Source: an uncultured Eubacteriales bacterium (GTDB lineage: Bacteria > Bacillota > Clostridia > Oscillospirales > Oscillospiraceae). From it: 29,444 nt of DNA. The stretch is from positions 1-29,444 of the forward strand of contig CAKTJM010000006.1 of NCBI GenBank assembly GCA_934567745.1, given 5' to 3'. Both the position numbers and the translations under genes were made by a program. This document shows, in pieces, positions 27,301-29,444 of this stretch (position 1 is its first letter; the number at the start of each line of letters is the position of its first letter). The notes below the pieces were generated by a model. The model was given only the letters and a program-made list of their open reading frames with translations. It ran no database searches and was not told the origin of the DNA.

Positions 27301-28510
27301 TCTCATCATAGAGATAGGTGGTGACCGTGCGCTGACGGTTGCCATCGTTGGAGGCATAATAATAGCCCAGCACGTCAGAGACCGGCTGACCGGTGGCGAT
27401 CAGCTCTTTGACTCCGTCCCCGTCCAGGTCGCCCGCGGTCAGGCTGACACGGACCTGCTCGCCCAGACTGCCCTCGTTCAGGTCCAGGGCCACGCTCTTC
27501 TGGAGCATGTTGCTCTTGCCGCCCCAAAGAACGCTGGCGCGGCTCTTCTCATGAGAGCTGTGGCTGATCCAGAACAGGTTGTTTTCAAACAGCAGGCTGC
27601 CGCTGGACACGGCCAGGTCGTCCACGCCGTCGCGGTTGAAGTCCCCGGCGCAGAGGGAGACCATGTTGGGCACATAGCTGAACGCCCCGCTCAGGGCATG
27701 GCTCCACACCCGGCTCCAATTGCCGATATCCATCCAATCGTTGGGACCGGACTGAGAGGTCTTCTGATACTTATAGATGTCCACACGGGCCTTGCCGTCC
27801 TCGCCGATGTAGACGGCGATCTCGCTGGTGCCGTCCCCGTCGAAGTCGCCCGCCGCGACCTGCAGCAGGTTCTGCCAGTTGGCGTCATACACGGTCTGGT
27901 ACGCCCGGTTCTCCAAAAAGCTCTGGGTCTTCGGCGTGGTATTATAAGGACTGACAGCGCCCAGCGTTTTCGTTCCGGAATAGCGGTCCGTCTTGCCGTC
28001 GTAGACGCGCATCAGCAAATCGGAGTCGCCGGGGTCATCTGCCGCCGAATCCCCATACGTCGCCTGGCCGTACTTGATGTCAGCAAAGCCCACGTACACG
28101 GCCTCGCCGGGGAGACCGTCCCCGTCGAAGTCGCCCGCCGCGACGGCGAACATCTGCATCCCGGGCGTCTGGCTGCCGGTCGGCAAACCGGAGACGCTGC
28201 TGCCGGAAACGTTGTTGTTGTCCTTACCGTAAATCATCGTCCCTTGGGACGAGGCGGTCAACAGCTCGAAGACCTGGTTCCCCGCCAGCTTGTCGCGGCC
28301 ATAGGGGTTGTCCGTGGTCGCGGCGTCATAGCCCTCCGGGATCTTCTCGGTGTCGAAGCCCAGGGCGGAGAACACGTCCGCGTCCTGCCCCTCGAAGCCG
28401 CCCGCCAGATTGGTGGCTGCCTGCGCCGTCGGCGCCAGGCCCGGCACGAGGCCCAGCAGGATACTGAAGACCAGTACGATGCTGAGCAGCTTGCCTGCAA
28501 CTCTCTTCAT
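15398..28510 (-). CDS. Giant secreted SLH-anchored multi-domain surface protein
   Basis: About 4370 residues. Residues 1-31 are a signal peptide ending in PTAQA. Then come FG-GAP-like repeats (GDFDGDG and relatives near 125, 220, 290, 360, 530), a Tyr/aromatic-rich module of unknown type (about 650-940), FnIII-like (950-1055) and Ig-like modules (AGDYRCRV near 1150), and InlB-like repeats (1530-2070). Two beta-helix-like stretches rich in short Thr/Ser/Asn strands follow (2150-2405, 2600-2725), then more Ig-like modules (2893-3097), a long series of divergent InlB-type repeats (3100-4027), a Pro-Val-Gly/poly-Gly linker (4025-4053), one last repeat, and an EF-hand-like DRNGDGTWTADEY (about 4155). 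Three SLH domains (4184-4370) bind wall polymer non-covalently. It is probably an adhesin or glycan/host-binding stalk. ATG 28510 has GGAGGG eight bases upstream (a GTG lies at 28513). No frameshift was seen. Confidence 0.9.
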   Translation of the reverse strand: MKRVAGKLLSIVLVFSILLGLVPGLAPTAQAATNLAGGFEGQDADVFSALGFDTEKIPEGYDAATTDNPYGRDKLAGNQVFELLTASSQGTMIYGKDNNNVSGSSVSGLPTGSQTPGMQMFAVAAGDFDGDGLPGEAVYVGFADIKYGQATYGDSAADDPGDSDLLMRVYDGKTDRYSGTKTLGAVSPYNTTPKTQSFLENRAYQTVYDANWQNLLQVAAGDFDGDGTSEIAVYIGEDGKARVDIYKYQKTSQSGPNDWMDIGNWSRVWSHALSGAFSYVPNMVSLCAGDFNRDGVDDLAVSSGSLLFENNLFWISHSSHEKSRASVLWGGKSNMLQKSVALDLNEGSLGEQVRVSLTAGDLDGDGVKELIATGQPVSDVLGYYYASNDGNRQRTVTTYLYDETNGLTIKDSGVYEPVDGEMVTIKGNDGNSTTSWKSGNGFDEYYYSLPMMRTNAAVVHPEGQDSTFLYLDSCLYEYKEGKLALKMELDEAKYDGENALGGDAIWGAHRDAQGPNQQTYYAEYGAVSGDVNGKGTDILGVSFYHFDSQAQALPKTEGGVQMQHRHKTGYDILYGEGGKLSVSHTQDDTGATDDGVTSLNPVSMAMLDVDIDTVLIEYSGIHYLTYSDPKVLAIIAAAPYFEDVDIISDYDYAWQNSTSYSQIKGSGDSDIVTVDFEIGAWLTAETTLGGAKAGLETSLGYTLSYEKETTRSTEYELSFETSQDEDAVAFFSIPTENYVYYIYTPNGEGGYTKTVETISNTFTPCYQVLTLDYYESIQGNYAELPQISGAALTSTPGDPGSYPSSTSGYDVIALWDDYPAGVSFGNGAISQSITITKEEAESYVMGAQWDFKLGGGGKYQSDLFQSEVELSGGVQWSLNPAGGWSSIDLTGTSFSGTVTNMPLEFQDYGYYYSWKLFAYNYKFADGTSIPVVSYVVGDVSQPPELPDDFQQDFARSASDSNVLTWTYDDTVRYFHIYKYFDFPEGGGLEKIATIEPGDAAHYTLKYGEDGKPYKQFYFKDENLSPYTEYKYAIQVERLTPVPPLSAPSGLLTVRTKAQDGYPTLSISESDGKADGQLLVYPDKTAYLTVDVRGPKGETSANYYSTVQFQWQKMEKGAWKDMVNQTNMTLTFANAGVETAGDYRCRVNVQTKDTGTYITAYTDAVSLTHAKRTSYIAEATVTDVAGGGIELYAKVCNAHSDSGTTPSGTVTFNLTNTGTGKTYQFFVDLDANGVASKVLENANGALPSGMYTVYAYYGGSYIFKASAAEGKYLSQMGSGYTIDLPASVTYGDGAELRFQQVTKSGGVTSAKQTKADSVKLSLADPLLRGAVRDAEYYTPGFSTTTPGHTYNYVDTDGIVWHFTASGWGEYDTFRNGYAVFNEIDDPYLSYAYDPAEAGLYTLAANTPAGSYLVEMTKDGTTARAGFTVTERPITLQLPTQTGAEGTDAVRPKLSELKAVSGSWASCDLTNGVLNANIDKTLDTAYYNTAGTEFSYDTVDALCGFYTIRCTESLSNYDVSFLDGSITILGATHDVKIGARYFEDQPVGTLHVISPVYGSTRVDLGSASDVLTQQHQTGTRLVFTAVPDTGYEVYDWYINGVAQGTNATSLAYVLLNEETSIEVQFAIKKNTLTFGTAGDLGGGTITCSDSTLSSGSVILANSYFKFTAQANEGYHFKEWRYTEPGKGTSYDTEDGGKMQSTYELYMPTTSCSLYAVFERDFYTLTYEDKNGNDGLTAWYMGKSGDSTAPLEKIAVASGKQVKGGTQVTVGLRPGCSLDGEHRFVSTGSQGTADYTEGNYTFTIDQDTNVVGYTSRGTYGLTLAFDVDTPDDKVPPEGTKIVYTINGEEYSFPYKGDPVKRVIEDIPGGATVSAQVVWPEYYDLLGWTAEGTKLTATNEPILLAQQLPEDGAVAKDKSYHYEAGGQTWYFTAPETGTAEYDGDQVTVYAAAEVYAVAELSQNETFTVHLKEKARHTVELADIDGKGTYSYDLPAGALDSSAQTEEPSGGAARTVTVHDGDSLTVMVTPSQGNAVSYWEVTPGNGIALRPRATSVKYTIPDIHEDFGFKPIFSSTTYNTISWPTIGKELNGIVLSPESGYLSSVASGGAFKFKLSGGGLMMLDKVLVNNGELTPVDGVYTIEDITENKVISVTLNRVGVTVGGEDISAMNGAGWRYDPNSQTLTLSRSNLTVSGTNSGTIAPELSIVADSAATSLVLDGLHLTSTAKDGLLQMDGTDVTLTLMGTSTIATTDALTGVANDAAMVTATGDGSFAIRGNGQLTITNNSDSNTTDCYRNTLKVRGKLLLTGNATVICNGSASERAVFLVGAAQIGTSTGETAPTLRITNAGSGVGLRADNGLEVYSGELSVHTEKDYAVSSNRVYNYGGVMELRCKADGKGVIGMSGFSYRWYAYYENGYMARVSSDGAAEDTYTVKVKDYNGTDSEGKLFDVLAAPGSFWKPFQSSTGKKLNKSSYVRLSPIDMADEDEAAVTVTATYEGRSYSVTRAAFENAGGGSYAYIDLGDASSNAIKFVNSGALYVQSSEPNWIFLTGALSGGEHESIQLRAYTVNWIKAEPVEGETSDRYYAERDENGVLKVTSLAPDSVDWTISGGSGNAVTAGSRGSFDFTDATVKSLRLQRLTYTSLTLGDCPVYLEGENNLIGSGVTVTSGTTLHLYGENGALSISTNLGSAENAPALKADDIALHNVKALTLFAKGSALKSSDGNDNCTSVTYYDDQKNTEGGITSYEAPYGQGWRQANGGSSATAVTEESLNLSDTGKYVKFYAATTDAKATPAVLSYDKGTGEGTISTVLTAPAVNGKIHDFMYNDKDVVELIDGNTKTPLELTEDYDWNIYTHGLSLRESWLSGLERGSYILRVYFYDEDTTDATTYSLDIPLTITHAEVASGGLTLTPSGNELKLGRGKTMTFRATPTGTTPAVYEWKMWNDVIEGVTGDTYTLTVDSSVEVTHQFKVSVTSYADAAKLTELGTASATVTVTPSATDIAIRCEGETPSGDENYILYHNTGSGKTWDFDAEVSLDDGNTSNDVTWGLWGAVMRTTQVDPKTGELTIAPNETGTGGILKLTAYYTNADRSIVSKEVTIRLSTDAFVSYVAGTSEKGQIAGAVYGVSQTAVAASGQWIPANNQVVVTAAPAEGCAVKTWYVNGVSVMDDEAYTVDAERHTLTFTTASMKQYAITADFTNEDSYTVTYSAGANGSLSATSGGTALLSGGTVVKGEDVVFTAKPAADFRVDHWTVDGEVYKTESDETYTEATLILSALDADRTVTVTFVGREIAIAFLAAPTDGAVPKGSLTLLVNGQKVAVTPTSNSDNSLSYTATVHAMDDVVILASPEPGHLVDRWSTKVGSSYQDIADSSGKVTYAVEDIRDGFDVKVGFVAIPTHTVTVNANSYENGTGVVKNGAETVPMSGSKAFAVTQHDTLTLLAVPDTGCYLYQWRVSGGAEYTQDGNVLTLLDVTGDVTVDADFRRDVYEVTLETEGNGSLTGHYELAIEESYTGALAEGTTEVKGDAKIDFTISPNSGWILSSLTVNGETVTAQWDEDEQAYLYTIPSLTENVTVKATFTEAPLRHDVTAPKSFADEGGTTIGTVAIAHVPDGISGDADSSDSTVEIAQGGAAMMTFCAEDGYIVDGMKLQNAVGTVLGEKNSRAGCNISLSLEGYAVQISNVDQPLDFSEMESPFVKMEASMFNVGYSATGNGSLQVLAGDIQVLPGAQLPAGTKLTIRAVPNEHCKVTSLTNGGTDLDSEKSGGTWTADLTVGSAVELTAAFDVAEYKVTVNVLGTGSGTVTINGDPYQPGEHYLTADTLLNIQAAADEDSTLLGEPTVIGGEPWSGPSGNEGTKYKLTSDMQITVVFEAKTCVVTYDTPKNGTLTVLDGSGEKVVSDQSVPVGTTLIVLTVPDAHYRLDTLTAGGTPVTGNSYLVNAAKNNEIVCRFAVAEVPVTWTAEHGTVRVALMPNGDPLNNGQYVAVGASLQITATPSTDYSLKSLDVAGAVQNGGRYTVGSQSVAIKATFEYTGNTPVGPVGPVGPVGPSGGGGGGGGGLVSDSEYAVVIASTGNGKVRVVANGKEIASGDMVKLGTKLTITAEPSGGDALRELKVNGVAFASGGTYEVYANTEITAVFGEAGKGYPYYLDENGNRVFLGFSYDRNGDGTWTADEYIAPAGKSILFAENHRTFQDVTGHWAKPYIDFVTDREIFVGVADTLFDPDGDVTRAMFVTVVGRLYERSYGPLTTDGTHAFDDCDYAAYYGKYVDWAAKNGVVEGYGDRKFGPNDKITREQMATMLQRFAVLLDVMPKDVDTMLEYTDRDSIAAWARSGALYCQTEGLIQGVGEGRFAPQELATRAQMATIMHNFIKVVLR
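16352..16418 (-). repeat. In-frame tandem repeat: Pro-Val-Gly triplets and nine glycine codons
   Basis: Four 9-base units (GGGCCGACA and variants, 16383-16418) encode Pro-Val-Gly repeats. Next to them, 16352-16378 is a run of nine GCC/ACC triplets on the + strand that encodes nine glycines. This forms a flexible linker between the repeat stalk and the wall-anchoring end of the giant protein. Units are multiples of three, so slippage would change length without breaking the frame. Confidence 0.85.
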
Positions 28511-28579
28511 CACTCATACCCTCCATCTTTCCCCCCGCCCGCAGCAGGGATCGTCTCGTACGAATGCTTCTCGATCGTG

Positions 28580-29185
28580 TCATCCTCCGGATGACAGTGC
28601 GTGTCGCCCCGCCGGGCCCTCCTGGAACGCATCTTCCGTCCCCGTCAGACACTTCACGGCTTTCATCAGGAACTGCATCTGTGGTCTTAGATAATCCTCC
28701 TCCTCGAACAGCGCATAGTGGACGCAGGCGCGCACGAACATCAGGATGAGCGGCTGGAGGAGCGCACTGTCGATGCCCAGCTTCTCCTCCAGCTGCTTCG
28801 CATACGCCGTGTAGCGCTGCGTGACGCCCTTGAAAAACGCCTTCCCGTGTGCACGGTACTGCGGCGAGGTATAGACCTGATACATGAAGCGGTATTGGGC
28901 CCCGTGGAGCTTCGCCGTCAGCTCCGGCATCTCCGTCAGGAACCGCTCGACCTCCTCCAGACTCTTGGGGGCGTACTGCATGAAGTCGTCCTCGACCTTC
29001 TCCATGCAGTGGGCCGTGGTCTCGATGATGATCTCGTCCTTCGAGCTGAAGTAGTTGAACAGGTTCCCCGCGCTCATCCCGCAGTGGGCCGCCAGCAGCT
29101 TGGTGCTCGTCCCCGCGAGACCGTGCTCACAGAAGCACGCGAAGCACTGCTCCATCAGCTCTGTCCTCCTGTCTTCCTTTTGCAA
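28580..29185 (-). CDS. TetR-family transcriptional regulator
   Basis: A 201-residue one-component regulator. The N-terminal helix-turn-helix spans about residues 6-50: ELMEQCFACFCEHGLAGTS, then TKLLAAHCGMSAGNLFNYF and SSKDEII, the standard TetR DNA-binding pattern with the recognition helix near 38-44. The rest is a helical ligand-binding and dimer domain with no obvious ligand signature. The start is probably TTG 29185 with AAGGAGG ten bases upstream. An ATG at 29155 with AGGAGG nine bases upstream is a real alternative but would trim helix 1. A promoter lies at 29235-29263. The giant surface-protein gene follows 69 bases downstream on the same strand with no terminator between, so both may be on one transcript. 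Confidence 0.9.
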   Translation of the reverse strand: MQKEDRRTELMEQCFACFCEHGLAGTSTKLLAAHCGMSAGNLFNYFSSKDEIIIETTAHCMEKVEDDFMQYAPKSLEEVERFLTEMPELTAKLHGAQYRFMYQVYTSPQYRAHGKAFFKGVTQRYTAYAKQLEEKLGIDSALLQPLILMFVRACVHYALFEEEDYLRPQMQFLMKAVKCLTGTEDAFQEGPAGRHALSSGG

Positions 29186-29234
29186 TCGATCTGTACCTCC
29201 TTACCGATCATAAACTGACCATTCATTCACCAAC

Positions 29235-29263
29235 ATCATACACCCTGCATCCCCATTAAGCAA
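29235..29263 (-). promoter_or_regulatory. Candidate promoter of the TetR gene (and giant gene)
   Basis: On the minus strand TTGCTT (29258-29263) is 17 bases from TATGAT (29235-29240), about 50 bases before the TTG start, in an AT-rich intergenic stretch. No clean palindromic operator was found, although an autoregulatory TetR site would be expected between here and the start. Confidence 0.5.
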
Positions 29264-29325
29264 GCACATTTTTGATTTTTTCCTGCATCCGCTCTGGTTT
29301 GAGTTCTCAAATGAATCAAAATATG

Positions 29326-29353
29326 AAAAAAGCGCCCCTTTTCAGGGGCGCTT
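29326..29353 (-). terminator. Strong terminator of a gene beyond the right edge
   Basis: AAGCGCCCC and GGGGCGCTT enclose a 6-base loop and are followed by a T6 run on the minus strand. Being upstream of the TetR promoter, it must end a minus-strand transcript entering from outside the window. Confidence 0.88.
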
Positions 29354-29442
29354 CAGTCTGTCGAGGGACCCAGATTGTAATCAGGAGCAGACTGGGTCTC
29401 GAACATATATGAGCGAAAAAACAGCAAAGCGAAACGAGGACA
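29353..29442 (-). CDS. Possible C-terminal end of a gene cut by the window edge
   Basis: An open minus-strand frame runs in from the right edge for 29 codons and stops (TGA) exactly at the terminator hairpin, ending in MFETQSAPDYNLGPSTD. The placement fits the end of a gene, but the stretch is too short to recognise or to exclude chance. The same DNA contains an inverted repeat (GACCCAG...CTGGGTC). Confidence 0.25.
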   Translation of the reverse strand, partial: CPRFALLFFRSYMFETQSAPDYNLGPSTD

Positions 29443-29444
29443 AC

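Noticed and set aside
24917..28594. Open frame of 1225 codons on the + strand, opposite the start of the giant gene
   Set aside because: Same reason: the minus strand encodes a signal peptide and FG-GAP-like repeats here, while the + frame is a Val/Arg/Gly-rich shadow.
29203..29234. TGACCATTCATTCA as a palindromic TetR operator
   Set aside because: Only the outer three bases on each side are complementary, so the site is not a convincing palindrome.
29381..29410. tRNA-like GTTCGAGACCC on the minus strand
   Set aside because: It resembles a T-loop, but no acceptor, D or anticodon stems can be formed around it.
1..29444. CRISPR array, prophage, insertion sequence or attachment site
   Set aside because: No regularly spaced identical repeats, transposase or integrase frames, or target-site duplications were seen; the only tandem repeats are coding repeats in the giant gene.

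Overview
The window is a GC-rich (above 60% by eye), densely coded stretch of a chromosome. It most likely comes from an endospore-forming, anaerobic Clostridia relative, of the gut Oscillospirales type. This is inferred from spoIVA (sporulation), a type III pantothenate kinase, a 2-hydroxyacyl-CoA dehydratase module with its oxygen-sensitive activator family, and S-layer homology (SLH) anchoring. No tRNA, rRNA, CRISPR array, transposase or phage gene was seen, and no gene-free stretch exceeds about 300 bases.

Left part (1-7.0 kb): a FlK-like hotdog thioesterase on the + strand converges on a series of minus-strand housekeeping genes. In transcription order these are spoIVA, coaX, a class I aminotransferase, purB and an AEC-family transporter. 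Each of spoIVA, coaX, the aminotransferase and purB is followed by its own hairpin terminator. Readable sigma-A-type promoters lie before coaX and the aminotransferase. The coaX -35 element sits in the T-tract of the spoIVA terminator.

Middle part (7.2-13.8 kb, + strand): a Na+/phosphate cotransporter with a C-terminal PhoU-like domain has two TTAACA-like direct repeats 11 bp apart upstream. A LUD-domain gene follows it closely. Next comes a three-gene operon behind a near-consensus promoter (TTGACA-N17-TATAGT): a Mbeg1-like/DUF2974 alpha/beta-hydrolase, a 2-hydroxyacyl-CoA dehydratase subunit, and a fusion of a second short dehydratase subunit to a complete ASKHA-type activator. All three overlap by 4 bp. 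The fusion carries an in-frame internal ATG with a strong Shine-Dalgarno exactly at the module border, so the operon may make both fused and free activator. This is the most unusual biochemical system in the window.

Right part (13.8-29.4 kb, minus strand): a MATE efflux transporter, then one gene of 13.1 kb encoding a secreted cell-wall protein of about 4370 residues. It has a signal peptide, FG-GAP-like repeats, an unclassified aromatic-rich module, FnIII/Ig-like modules, beta-helix-like modules, many divergent InlB-type repeats, a Pro-Val-Gly/poly-Gly linker and three SLH domains. A TetR-family regulator lies 69 bp upstream on the same strand with no terminator between, so it may control the giant protein. 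A strong terminator near the right edge ends a transcript entering from outside the window.
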